A stretch of DNA of 64,000 nucleotides from Streptomyces canus (GTDB lineage Bacteria; Actinomycetota; Actinomycetes; Streptomycetales; Streptomycetaceae), in assembly GCF_041435015.1 (NCBI RefSeq), contig NZ_CP107989.1, forward strand, positions 4,588,001 through 4,652,000. Reading direction: 5' to 3'. Within the stretch, counting starts at the first letter, position 1, and the number at the start of each line of letters is the position of its first letter. Below are positions 15,513 through 24,516 of the stretch, piece after piece. Both the position numbers and the translations under genes were made by a program. Under the pieces are notes generated by a model. It saw only the letters and a program-made list of their open reading frames with translations, was not told the origin of the DNA and did no database searches.

Positions 15513-17189
15513 CTAGGACGCGGACGGGCTCGGGTCGCCGCTGTCCGTGGGAGGGGGCGTCGGGCTTGCCGGGTCGGACGAGGTGGGGTCCGGTGCGGTC
15601 GGGGAGGGCGACGAGGACGGAGGGTCGCTGGGAGTGGGATCCGAGGGCGCCGAGGCCGTGGGGCCGGGGCTGGACGGGGGTGTCGTCGGCTCGCCGGGGT
15701 CTGAGGGTGCGGGCGCCGTGCCGTAGCCCTGGATGGTGACGACCGCGCCGGCCGGTGCGATCGCCACGCGCGCGCTCCAGGGGCCGGAGGGCTCGCGCAG
15801 ATGGTCGACGTACACCTTGATCGTCAACGACTCGCCGCGTCTCAGGGTTCCCGAGGACCGGCTGAGGTAGAGCCAGGAGGCTCCCGTGGTGGCCGACCAG
15901 CGGACCGGGGCGTCGCCGGTCGCGGTGAGGGTGATCAGCGTGGTGTCGCCGCTGTTGCCGGCGCCGACCTCCAGGTGCCCGGCGCCCTTCCTGCCGGCCC
16001 CCGCGACGCTGACGACCTCCACGGAGACGTCGGGGCGGCCGTCCTTGGCGAAGCGGCTGCCGGGTTCGGTGCGGGCGTTGCCGGCGTTCTGGTAGCCGCC
16101 GCTCGCCGTCTCGCCGTCCAGGCTGCCGGGTCCGTGCGCCTCGCTGGCGCTCGCGGAGTGGCCGTCGACCCCCTCGCCGGGTCCGCCCCGGTAGGCGGCC
16201 CACAGGGCGAGCACGGGGGCGGCGACGACGGTGGCGACGACGGTCGTGGTGACGGCACGCGCGCGCAGGCGGTCGCGGCGGGCGGCCCGGTCCTTGGGAT
16301 CCATCGGGAAGCCGCGCCGGTCGAAGCGGGGCACGGCGGCGCCACGCGCGCGTGACGGGTGCGCCGGCGCCATGTGCAGCGCCCCGCGCGGCGCTTCGAG
16401 CACGGGCAGCTCGGCGGGCGTGGTCATGGCTCCGGGCCAGCGTCCGGGAATCGCGCGCTCGGCACTGCGGCGGCAGCGCGGGCAGTCGTCGACATGGCGC
16501 ACGAGTTCCCGGCGCAGGGCCGAGCTGAGCACGAACTGGCGGTCGCCGGTGAGCCGGGCCACGCTCGGGCAGTCGCCGGTCTCGACGACGGCGAGGGCCG
16601 CGCGGGTGCGCTCGACCTCGCAGGCGGCGGAGGCGAGCAGTTCGCGGGCGCCGGCGAGGTCCATGCCGAGGACGGCGGCGACCTCGTGGGCGGCGAGGTG
16701 ATGACGTACGGCGAGTTCGAGCGACTCGCGCTGCTCGGGGGTCGTTCCGGCCGCCTCCGGCCAGGCCAGCAGGGCGAGTTCGCGGCGGCGCGCCTCCTGC
16801 AGGTCCGCGGCGACCGGGGGTTCGGCGGGCTTCTGGGACGCTCCGTGACGTCCGGCCGCATGGGTGGCCTGACGTTTCTGCTTGGCCTCGGCCAGCTTGC
16901 GCAGACAGGCCCAGCGGGCCAGCGCGTACAGCCAGGCCCTGCGGTCGCCGGCCGCCTCCGGGCCGCCGCGCCTCTCGGCGAGCGCGAGGACGTCGCCGAG
17001 GGCCGCGATCGCCGCGTCGTGGTCGCACAGCACGGACAGGCAGTAGGTGAACAGGCCGTCCAGGTACGGCTCGTAGCGCGCGGGCGGCCCCTGCGCCACC
17101 GTGCGCGCGGCACCGCGGTCGCGCTCCTCCCGTTGCGCCCGGTGCGCGCCGGTGGTGCGGGTCGAGGTCTCCGGACTGCTGCTCATCAT
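15513..17189 (-). CDS. Sigma-like / zinc-finger / membrane / BACON-domain fusion protein
   Basis: Protein of 558 aa. Residues about 38-105 resemble ECF sigma region 2 (YEPYLDGLFTYCLSVLCDHD, WLYALARWACLRKL). Residues about 150-200 resemble region 4 (LAAHEVAAVLGMDLAGAREL). HVDDCPRC (about 232-239) resembles the anti-sigma zinc finger. One transmembrane helix spans about 311-332, followed outside by a BACON-type Ig-like domain (about 387-490, with ASWLYLSRSSGTLRRGESL) and a Pro/Ser-rich tail. TACGGT lies 6 nt before the ATG, so it is probably leaderless. Looks like a membrane-tethered sigma/anti-sigma-type sensor; activity unproven. Confidence 0.8.
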   Translation of the reverse strand: MMSSSPETSTRTTGAHRAQREERDRGAARTVAQGPPARYEPYLDGLFTYCLSVLCDHDAAIAALGDVLALAERRGGPEAAGDRRAWLYALARWACLRKLAEAKQKRQATHAAGRHGASQKPAEPPVAADLQEARRRELALLAWPEAAGTTPEQRESLELAVRHHLAAHEVAAVLGMDLAGARELLASAACEVERTRAALAVVETGDCPSVARLTGDRQFVLSSALRRELVRHVDDCPRCRRSAERAIPGRWPGAMTTPAELPVLEAPRGALHMAPAHPSRARGAAVPRFDRRGFPMDPKDRAARRDRLRARAVTTTVVATVVAAPVLALWAAYRGGPGEGVDGHSASASEAHGPGSLDGETASGGYQNAGNARTEPGSRFAKDGRPDVSVEVVSVAGAGRKGAGHLEVGAGNSGDTTLITLTATGDAPVRWSATTGASWLYLSRSSGTLRRGESLTIKVYVDHLREPSGPWSARVAIAPAGAVVTIQGYGTAPAPSDPGEPTTPPSSPGPTASAPSDPTPSDPPSSSPSPTAPDPTSSDPASPTPPPTDSGDPSPSAS

Positions 17190-17195
17190 CCGTGG

Positions 17196-17201
17196 ACCGT
17201 A
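17196..17201 (-). promoter_or_regulatory. Candidate -10 hexamer of the sigma-BACON gene
   Basis: TACGGT on the minus strand, 6 nt before the ATG at 17189. Confidence 0.55.
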
Positions 17202-17453
17202 GGGGGCGGAACATGGCCCCTTCCGGCGCCTCGAGCACTTTTACTCCGTACGGGTGAAACGATCCCTCAATAGGGGACAGGAACCCGCGATTCCGTGGCT
17301 CGTTCCCGTCGTGACGTGGCCGGTTCACGCGCGGGGCGTGCGGTGATGCAGATGCCGAAGCCGGGTTGCTCCGGATGCCGGAGGATCGGGTCGGGCCGGA
17401 TGCCGGGGTGCATGCCGTCCGGCGGGCGGGGCCGGGTTGTCAGTGGCGGCGGT

Positions 17454-17459
17454 TACGGT
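17454..17459 (+). promoter_or_regulatory. Candidate -10 hexamer of radA
   Basis: TACGGT, 6 nt before the ATG at 17466. It fixes the radA start against longer in-frame possibilities such as 17295. Confidence 0.55.
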
Positions 17460-17465
17460 TCGTGC

Positions 17466-18875
17466 ATGGCTGCCCGTACGAAGTCCGCCAAGGAGCGTCC
17501 GTCCTACCGCTGCACCGAGTGCGGCTGGCAGACGGCCAAGTGGCTCGGCCGCTGCCCCGAGTGCCAGGCCTGGGGGACGATCGAGGAGTACGGCGCGCCC
17601 GCGGTGCGTACGACGGCACCCGGCCGCGTCACCACCTCCGCCGTGCCCATCGGCCAGGTCGACGGCCGCCAGGCCACCGCCCGCTCCACCGGCGTGCCCG
17701 AGCTGGACCGGGTGCTCGGCGGCGGCCTCGTGCCCGGCGCGGTCGTGCTCCTCGCGGGCGAACCCGGCGTCGGCAAGTCCACGCTGCTGCTGGACGTGGC
17801 GGCCAAGTCGGCCAGCGACGAGCACCGCACGCTCTATGTGACCGGCGAGGAGTCGGCGAGCCAGGTCCGGCTGCGCGCCGACCGTATCCACGCCCTCGCC
17901 GACGACCTGTATCTCGCCGCCGAGACCGACCTGTCCGCGGTCCTCGGACACCTGGACGCGGTGAAGCCGTCCCTGCTGATCCTCGACTCGGTGCAGACGG
18001 TGGCCTCCCCCGAGATCGACGGCGCCCCCGGTGGCATGGCCCAGGTGCGCGAGGTGGCCGGGGCACTGATCCGGGCGTCCAAGGAGCGCGGGATGTCCAC
18101 CCTCCTGGTGGGCCATGTCACCAAGGACGGCGCGATCGCGGGTCCTCGCCTGCTCGAGCACCTCGTGGACGTGGTCCTCAGCTTCGAGGGCGACCGGCAC
18201 GCGCGCCTCAGGCTCGTACGAGGCGTCAAGAACCGCTACGGCGCCACCGATGAGGTCGGCTGCTTCGAACTGCACGACGAGGGCATCACGGGCCTCGCGG
18301 ACCCAAGCGGACTTTTCCTGACACGTCGGGCCGAACCGGTCCCCGGCACCTGTCTCACCGTCACCCTGGAGGGCCGGCGCCCCCTGGTGGCCGAGGTCCA
18401 GGCGCTCACCGTCGACTCACAGATCCCCTCACCCCGGCGCACCACCTCCGGTCTGGAGACCTCCCGTGTCTCGATGATGCTCGCCGTCCTGGAGCAGCGA
18501 GGCCGGATCAGCGCTCTCGGCAAGCGGGACATCTACTCCGCGACGGTCGGTGGTGTAAAGCTTTCGGAACCTGCCGCGGACCTGGCGGTCGCCCTCGCCC
18601 TGGCGTCGGCGGCCAGCGACACCCCGCTGCCCAAGAACCTCGTCGCGATCGGCGAAGTGGGCCTCGCGGGCGAGGTCAGACGGGTCACGGGCGTCCAGCG
18701 CAGGCTCTCCGAGGCACACCGTCTGGGCTTCACGCACGCACTCGTCCCGGGCGATCCCGGCAAGATCCCGTCCGGCATGAAGGTCCTGGAAGTCGCGGAC
18801 ATAGGGGACGCCCTGAGGGTCCTTCCGCGCTCGCGTCGGCGAGAGGCCCCACGGGACGACGAGGACCGCCGGTAG
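17466..18875 (+). CDS. radA: DNA repair protein RadA (Sms)
   Basis: RecA-like branch-migration ATPase of 469 aa acting in homologous recombination. The N-terminal zinc finger has Cys16, Cys19, Cys30 and Cys33. Walker A is GEPGVGKST, Walker B is LLILDSVQT, and the RadA-specific motif is KNRYG. The C-terminal Lon-like domain carries [15 protein letters not shown]. The start is set by the zinc finger and by TACGGT 6 nt upstream. Followed after 80 bp by disA, an arrangement common in Gram-positive genomes. Confidence 0.97.
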   Translation: MAARTKSAKERPSYRCTECGWQTAKWLGRCPECQAWGTIEEYGAPAVRTTAPGRVTTSAVPIGQVDGRQATARSTGVPELDRVLGGGLVPGAVVLLAGEPGVGKSTLLLDVAAKSASDEHRTLYVTGEESASQVRLRADRIHALADDLYLAAETDLSAVLGHLDAVKPSLLILDSVQTVASPEIDGAPGGMAQVREVAGALIRASKERGMSTLLVGHVTKDGAIAGPRLLEHLVDVVLSFEGDRHARLRLVRGVKNRYGATDEVGCFELHDEGITGLADPSGLFLTRRAEPVPGTCLTVTLEGRRPLVAEVQALTVDSQIPSPRRTTSGLETSRVSMMLAVLEQRGRISALGKRDIYSATVGGVKLSEPAADLAVALALASAASDTPLPKNLVAIGEVGLAGEVRRVTGVQRRLSEAHRLGFTHALVPGDPGKIPSGMKVLEVADIGDALRVLPRSRRREAPRDDEDRR

Positions 18876-18955
18876 ACTTTGCCCTGGTCTCGCCCGTCCG
18901 TACGAACCGAACGACGACACGGGAGCGTCCAAGACCCCGCGACCGGAGGAGAGCA

Positions 18956-20080
18956 GTGGCAGCCAACGACCGGGCAGCAGCTCCCGGAAAGTCCGGTGGG
19001 AGCGCCGGTGCCGATGGCCTGATGCGCGCCTCCCTGAGCGCCGTGGCCCCCGGCACCGCCATGCGCGACGGCCTCGAGCGGGTGTTGCGCGGCAACACCG
19101 GCGGACTCATCATCCTCGGCTTCGACAAGACGGTGGAGACGATGTGCACGGGCGGTTTCGTCCTGGACGTCGAGTTCGCGGCCACGCGTCTGCGTGAGCT
19201 GTGCAAGCTGGACGGCGGCATCGTGCTCTCGTCCGACCTGTCGAAGATCCTGCGGGCCGGCGTGCAGTTCGTACCCGACGCGACGATCCCGACGGAGGAG
19301 ACGGGCACCCGGCACCGCACCGCGGACCGCGTGAGCAAGCAGGTCGGCTTCCCGGTCGTCTCCGTCTCCCAGTCGATGCGCCTCATCGCCCTGTACGTCG
19401 ACGGCCAGCGCCGGGTCCTGGAGGACTCGGCGGCGATCCTGTCCCGCGCGAACCAGGCCCTGGCGACCCTGGAGCGCTACAAGCTCCGCCTGGACGAGGT
19501 CGCGGGCACGCTCTCCGCGCTGGAGATCGAGGACCTCGTGACGGTCCGGGACGTCTCGGCCGTGGCCCAGCGCCTGGAGATGGTCCGCCGTATCGCCACG
19601 GAGATCGCCGAGTACGTCGTCGAACTCGGCACGGACGGCCGCCTCCTCGCCCTCCAGCTGGACGAGTTGATCGCGGGCGTGGAGCCGGAACGCGAACTGG
19701 TGGTCCGGGACTACGTCCCCGAACCCACCGCGAAGCGCTCCCGCACGGTCGACCAGGCGCTGTACGAACTGGATGCCCTGACCCATGCGGAGCTCCTCGA
19801 ACTCCCCACGGTCGCCCGCGCCCTGGGCTACACAGGCTCCCCCGAGGCGATCGACTCGGGCGTCTCCCCCCGGGGCTTCCGCCTGCTGGCCAAGGTCCCC
19901 CGCCTGCCGGGCGCGATCATCGACCGCCTGGTGGAGCACTTCGGGGGCCTCCAGAAGCTCCTGGCGGCAAGCGTGGACGACCTGCAGACGGTGGACGGAG
20001 TGGGCGAGGCAAGGGCAAGGAGCGTCCGAGAGGGCCTGTCCCGCCTGGCGGAGAGCTCGATCCTGGAGCGGTACGTCTAG
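18956..20080 (+). CDS. disA: DNA integrity scanning protein DisA, diadenylate cyclase
   Basis: Makes c-di-AMP from two ATP while scanning branched DNA. Protein of 374 aa from GTG 18956 after GGAGGAG. The DAC domain (about 25-165) has the active-site segment KLDGGIVLS with Asp86 and the ATP-binding RHRTADR; the helical linker follows, and the C-terminal helix-hairpin-helix ([18 protein letters not shown]) binds DNA. Asp86 matches the residue I recall as catalytic in S. venezuelae DisA. The second glycine in DGG is more often alanine. Likely cotranscribed with radA. Confidence 0.96.
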   Translation: MAANDRAAAPGKSGGSAGADGLMRASLSAVAPGTAMRDGLERVLRGNTGGLIILGFDKTVETMCTGGFVLDVEFAATRLRELCKLDGGIVLSSDLSKILRAGVQFVPDATIPTEETGTRHRTADRVSKQVGFPVVSVSQSMRLIALYVDGQRRVLEDSAAILSRANQALATLERYKLRLDEVAGTLSALEIEDLVTVRDVSAVAQRLEMVRRIATEIAEYVVELGTDGRLLALQLDELIAGVEPERELVVRDYVPEPTAKRSRTVDQALYELDALTHAELLELPTVARALGYTGSPEAIDSGVSPRGFRLLAKVPRLPGAIIDRLVEHFGGLQKLLAASVDDLQTVDGVGEARARSVREGLSRLAESSILERYV

Positions 20081-20096
20081 GGGGCCGGCGCCCCCT

Positions 20097-20152
20097 CAGC
20101 CGTTCTCCAGCCAGTCGTTCTCCAGCCAGTCGTTCTCCAGCTAGTCGTTCTC
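20097..20152. repeat. 15-bp tandem repeat at the 3' end of the 20141-20995 gene
   Basis: Three consecutive 15-bp units (20108-20122, 20123-20137, 20138-20152; CAGCCAGTCGTTCTC-like) and a partial fourth. On the minus strand each unit reads Leu-Glu-Asn-Asp-Trp. In the unit nearest the gene TGG has become TAG, which is the present stop codon. Confidence 0.8.
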
Positions 20153-20995
20153 CAGCACGAACGAAGCCTGCGCAGTCGCATACCCCGGCGCCTTGACCTC
20201 CACCAGGTACGTCCCCGCCCCGGCCGACCCCGCCGCAGGTGTCGCACACTGCGGTGCACTCGGCTTGCGGTCCCACTTCACGGTGTACGTGATGCTGCTG
20301 CCGGCCGGAGCCCGGTAGACGAGGTTGCCCGCGGTCACAGGACAGTCGGCGGACGACCAGTAGGGGTCGTCCTCGCCGGCCTGAGTGATCGTCAACACCG
20401 CGCGCTTCGGACCGAGATCGACCTTGCAGTCACTGCCGGAGGAGTTGGTCGCGGTCAGCAACAACGTGGGCTTCTGGCCGGGGTCGTAGGCGTTGCGCAG
20501 GCTCCGCACGCTCAACTTCACCGCACCTGCGGTGCAGTTGGGCAGCGTGGAGCCGGCCGGAAGAGTGTCGCCCTGCCCCACTCCGGTACCCGTACCGCCA
20601 CTCCCCGCGCCACCGGCTCCGCCGGCCCCGGCTGCCCCGGCTGAGCCGCCCGTACCGGTGTCACCACCGGCGCCCGAGCTGCCCCCCGTGCCGGTCCCGG
20701 AACCGGAGCCCGAGCCTGAGCCGCCGCCGGTGTCCCCACCGGTGGTCGACTCGTCGCGCCCGCCCGGCGCTTGGCTGATCGCGGGGCCGGAACCGGACGG
20801 TCCGGGGGTGATCGTCGAGGGGGTGGGATGCTTGCCGTTGGACCCGTCCGCGCCGTTCTTGCCGCCTCCGCCGCCGGAGCTGACGATCCATGCGATCAGC
20901 AACGCCAGCACACCGAGGACGGACAGCATGACGGCCCTCCGTCGCCAGTAGATGGAGGAGGGAAGCGGCCCGACCGGATTGCGCAGAGATCCCAC
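20141..20995 (-). CDS. Membrane-anchored secreted protein of unknown function
   Basis: Protein of 284 aa from GTG 20995. A short cytoplasmic end leads to one transmembrane helix (about 22-39, VMLSVLGVLALLIAWIV), then a long Gly/Ser/Thr linker (about 40-135) and an outside beta-rich domain (about 140-284) with four cysteines that could form two disulfides (PNCTAG, SDCKVD, SADCPVT, PQCATP). The fold resembles DUF4232-like domains, but I do not assign a function. TACAGT 7 nt before the GTG suggests a leaderless message. The present TAG stop lies inside a 15-bp tandem repeat; reading through it would add about 15 residues. Confidence 0.8.
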   Translation of the reverse strand: MGSLRNPVGPLPSSIYWRRRAVMLSVLGVLALLIAWIVSSGGGGGKNGADGSNGKHPTPSTITPGPSGSGPAISQAPGGRDESTTGGDTGGGSGSGSGSGTGTGGSSGAGGDTGTGGSAGAAGAGGAGGAGSGGTGTGVGQGDTLPAGSTLPNCTAGAVKLSVRSLRNAYDPGQKPTLLLTATNSSGSDCKVDLGPKRAVLTITQAGEDDPYWSSADCPVTAGNLVYRAPAGSSITYTVKWDRKPSAPQCATPAAGSAGAGTYLVEVKAPGYATAQASFVLEND

Positions 20996-21341
20996 GGCGC
21001 AAACTGTACGAGAGATCGGCGAGTTCACCGCCCTCACCCGCCGCCGGGCGACACAACTTTTCAGGATCATCATTCCGGAAACGGCAGTCCCGCCCGGGAC
21101 TTCCCCCAGGCCTGACACGTGCCGACAGCGGATCGTGACCGAACCGGCCCGCGCCTCACGGTCCGTGACCATGAAGGTCATCCCCGGGGGAGTGACGACC
21201 CACGGCCGGGACATGGACGTACGGCGTGTTCGCGATCGCAGCCTTGCACCTCTGGCCACGACTGTGGCGTCCACCCGGTCCGAGCGACCCGTCCCTCAGA
21301 ACACCCGTCCGCCACCTCCGGCATGGCAGGATCGGAAGGCC
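20996..21341. other. Intergenic region, no further gene seen
   Basis: 346 bp between the divergent 20141-20995 gene and mutY. Apart from the TACAGT hexamer of the former I find no convincing gene, terminator or repeat. Open frames here run into mutY but lack ribosome sites and conserved sequence. Confidence 0.6.
21003..21008 (-). promoter_or_regulatory. Candidate -10 hexamer of the 20141-20995 gene
   Basis: TACAGT on the minus strand, 7 nt before the GTG start. Confidence 0.55.
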
Positions 21342-22289
21342 ATGACTGCGCCCACGAAGCCCCAGCCCCAGCCCCCGGACAGCAGCCCCGCCGACGGCAT
21401 CATCGACGCTCCTCCCGGAGCGGGCCTGCACTCCCCCGTCATCGACTGGTTCGACGAGCACGCCCGGGATCTGCCGTGGCGGCGACCCGAGGCCGGTCCG
21501 TGGGGGGTGATGGTCAGTGAGTTCATGCTCCAGCAGACGCCCGTGAACCGGGTGCTGCCGGTCTACGAGCAGTGGCTCGCGCGGTGGCCGCGGCCCGCCG
21601 ATCTGGCCGCGGAGGCGCCCGGCGAGGCCGTGCGCGCCTGGGGCCGGCTCGGCTATCCGCGCCGGGCGCTGCGGCTGCACGGCGCCGCGGTCGCCATAAC
21701 GGGACGGCACGGCGGCGACGTACCGACGGAGCACGCGCAGCTGCTCGCGCTGCCCGGGATCGGCGAGTACACGGCCGCCGCCGTCGCCTCCTTCGCGTAC
21801 GGGCAGCGGCACGCCGTGCTGGACACCAATGTGCGGCGGGTGTTCGCGCGGGCGGTGACCGGCGTGCGGTACCCGCCGAACGCCACGACGGCCGCCGAGC
21901 GCAAGCTCGCCCGCGCGCTGCTGCCGGAGGACGAGAGCACCGCCGCCCGCTGGGCCGCCGCCTCGATGGAACTGGGCGCGCTGGTGTGCACGGCCAAGAA
22001 CGAGAGCTGCGTGCGCTGCCCCATCGCCGCCCAGTGCGCCTGGCGGCTCGCGGGCAAGCCCGAGCACGACGGGCCGCCGCGGCGCGGGCAGACGTACGCC
22101 GGTACCGATCGCCAGGTCCGCGGCAAGCTGCTCGCCGTTCTGCGGGAGGCACACGCACCGGTGCCGCAGGCGGTTCTCGACCGGGTGTGGCACGAACCGG
22201 TACAACGGGCGCGGGCGCTGGACGGTCTGGTCGCGGACGGGCTCGTGGAGCCCCTGTCGGGTGGTTTGTATCGGCTGCCGTTGACGTAG
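21342..22289 (+). CDS. mutY: A/G-specific adenine glycosylase
   Basis: Base-excision repair enzyme of 315 aa removing adenine mispaired with 8-oxoguanine. Seen: the catalytic Glu in VMVSEFMLQQT, helix-hairpin-helix LPGIGEYTAAAV, catalytic Asp in VLDTNVRRV, and four cluster cysteines in VCTAKNESCVRCPIAAQC. The C-terminal NUDIX-like 8-oxoG recognition domain is short or absent, as in other actinobacterial MutY. ATG 21342 follows GGAAGG closely. Confidence 0.94.
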   Translation: MTAPTKPQPQPPDSSPADGIIDAPPGAGLHSPVIDWFDEHARDLPWRRPEAGPWGVMVSEFMLQQTPVNRVLPVYEQWLARWPRPADLAAEAPGEAVRAWGRLGYPRRALRLHGAAVAITGRHGGDVPTEHAQLLALPGIGEYTAAAVASFAYGQRHAVLDTNVRRVFARAVTGVRYPPNATTAAERKLARALLPEDESTAARWAAASMELGALVCTAKNESCVRCPIAAQCAWRLAGKPEHDGPPRRGQTYAGTDRQVRGKLLAVLREAHAPVPQAVLDRVWHEPVQRARALDGLVADGLVEPLSGGLYRLPLT

Positions 22290-22435
22290 CCCGACACGGA
22301 GCCAACCGGCAAATCCCCCTGAACCGGCGCGAATCACCGCGCCGGTTTACCCCTTTTCGGCTTCCGTTACACAACCGACGGACAGCCTATTGCCAGCCGC
22401 GCGCTGCTCCGCACAGCCCCGTGACAACAGCTCCG

Positions 22436-22441
22436 TAGCTT
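22436..22441 (+). promoter_or_regulatory. Possible -10 hexamer of the sigE operon
   Basis: TAGCTT about 85 bp upstream of the sigE ATG, giving a leader of roughly 80 nt. In S. coelicolor this operon is transcribed from a CseB-dependent promoter; I cannot recognise the CseB site here. Confidence 0.3.
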
Positions 22442-22525
22442 GATTGCCATGCCGCACACCAGGGCGGCGCACACGCGATGAGAACCGGCAGGGACTGCCG
22501 GAACGGGGATCAGGAGGCGGTCTAC

Positions 22526-23068
22526 ATGGCGCAGGGCGAGGTGCTCGAGTTCGAGGAGTACGTCCGCACCCGGCAGGACGCGCTGCTGCGCAGCGCACGC
22601 CGTCTGGTCCCGGACCCGGTCGACGCGCAGGACCTGCTCCAGACGGCGCTCGTGCGGACGTACGGCCGCTGGGAGACCATCGAGGACAAGCGGCTCGCGG
22701 ACGCCTATCTGCGCCGGGTGATGATCAACACCCGCACGGAGTGGTGGCGGGCGCGCAAGCTGGAGGAGGTGCCGACCGAGCAGCTCCCGGACGCCTCGGT
22801 CGACGATTCCACCGAGCAGCACGCGGACCGCGCCCTGCTGATGGACGTCATGAAGGTGCTCGCCCCCAAGCAGCGCAGTGTCGTGGTGCTGCGACACTGG
22901 GAGCAGATGTCCACGGAGGAGACGGCCGCCGCCCTCGGTATGTCGGCCGGAACGGTCAAGAGCACGCTGCACCGGGCGCTCGCCCGGCTCCGTGAGGAGC
23001 TGGAGGCCCGCGATCTGGACGCACGCGCGCTGGAGCGTGAGGAGCGGGAGCGTTGCGCGGCGGCCTGA
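22526..23068 (+). CDS. sigE: ECF RNA polymerase sigma factor SigE
   Basis: Envelope-stress sigma factor of 180 aa. Region 2 is at about residues 10-80 (EYVRTRQDALLRSARRL, DAQDLLQTALVRTYGRW) and region 4 at about 115-170 (LAPKQRSVVVLRHWEQM, EETAAALGMSAGTVKSTLHR). ATG 22526 follows AGGAGG. Together with the next three genes it forms the sigE-cseABC operon that, in S. coelicolor, responds to cell-wall antibiotics such as vancomycin. No anti-sigma gene is adjacent, consistent with control at the promoter by CseB/CseC. Confidence 0.96.
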   Translation: MAQGEVLEFEEYVRTRQDALLRSARRLVPDPVDAQDLLQTALVRTYGRWETIEDKRLADAYLRRVMINTRTEWWRARKLEEVPTEQLPDASVDDSTEQHADRALLMDVMKVLAPKQRSVVVLRHWEQMSTEETAAALGMSAGTVKSTLHRALARLREELEARDLDARALEREERERCAAA

Positions 23069-23730
23069 CCGAGCCCGGGCCCACCCGGCCGGACCTCTAT
23101 CCGGTCCGGGGGATCTTCCAGGCGGCAAGCACGGCGGTGGTCGTGCTGGCCGCCCTCGCCCTTTTCGTCTCCGCCTGCGCCACCGGCGGCACCGGCACCC
23201 GTGACGAGGGTCCGGCACACGCGGTCGCGGAGGGTGACGCCTCCCCCTCCGCCCTGCCATCCGCCCTGACCTCCCCCCGTCTGGACCGCAAGAGCGCGGT
23301 CGCTCTCCTCAGATCGGACCCGAAGGTCTCCGAGGCGGTCAAGCGCGATCTGGAGCCCTGTGGCGCCCACCAGTACCCGGTCGACCTGTTCTACGGCGAC
23401 CTCACCGGCGGCTCGGCCAACGACGTCGTCGTCAACGTCGTGACCTGTGCGGATCTGGTGGGCGTCGGCTCGTACGTGTATCGCGAGCAGGGCGGTTCGT
23501 ACCAGAATGTCTTCCATACCGAGGAGCCTCCGGTCTACGCCGAGATCGATCGCGGCGACCTCGTGGTGACCAAACAGGTGTATGAAAAGGGTGACGCGGT
23601 GTCGGACCCGTCCGGCGAGAATGTGATCACGTACCGCTGGGCCTCGGGAAAGTTCGCCGCCGTCTACCGGACGCACAGCGACTACAGCGATGCCGTCGAC
23701 GCGGATCCGACGCCGGTGCCCGACAACTGA
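23053..23730 (+). CDS. cseA: Lipoprotein CseA, modulator of the SigE system
   Basis: Lipoprotein of 225 aa predicted at the outer face of the membrane. A hydrophobic stretch is followed by the lipobox VSAC with Cys42, and a Ser/Thr/Pro-rich linker precedes a beta-rich domain. Position between sigE and cseB identifies it as CseA, reported to reduce signalling through CseC. The assigned start is TTG 23053, overlapping sigE by 16 bp, with GGAGCG upstream; I see no ATG or GTG before the lipobox. Confidence 0.88.
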   Translation: MRGGLTEPGPTRPDLYPVRGIFQAASTAVVVLAALALFVSACATGGTGTRDEGPAHAVAEGDASPSALPSALTSPRLDRKSAVALLRSDPKVSEAVKRDLEPCGAHQYPVDLFYGDLTGGSANDVVVNVVTCADLVGVGSYVYREQGGSYQNVFHTEEPPVYAEIDRGDLVVTKQVYEKGDAVSDPSGENVITYRWASGKFAAVYRTHSDYSDAVDADPTPVPDN

Positions 23731-23796
23731 ACCGATCGGGCCGCCCGGAACGATCCTCCAGTGACCGCATCGACACCGAAGAGTGAGAGCACCCGG

Positions 23797-24501
<705 letters not shown>

Positions 24502-24516
24502 GCGGGGGGACCTGGG

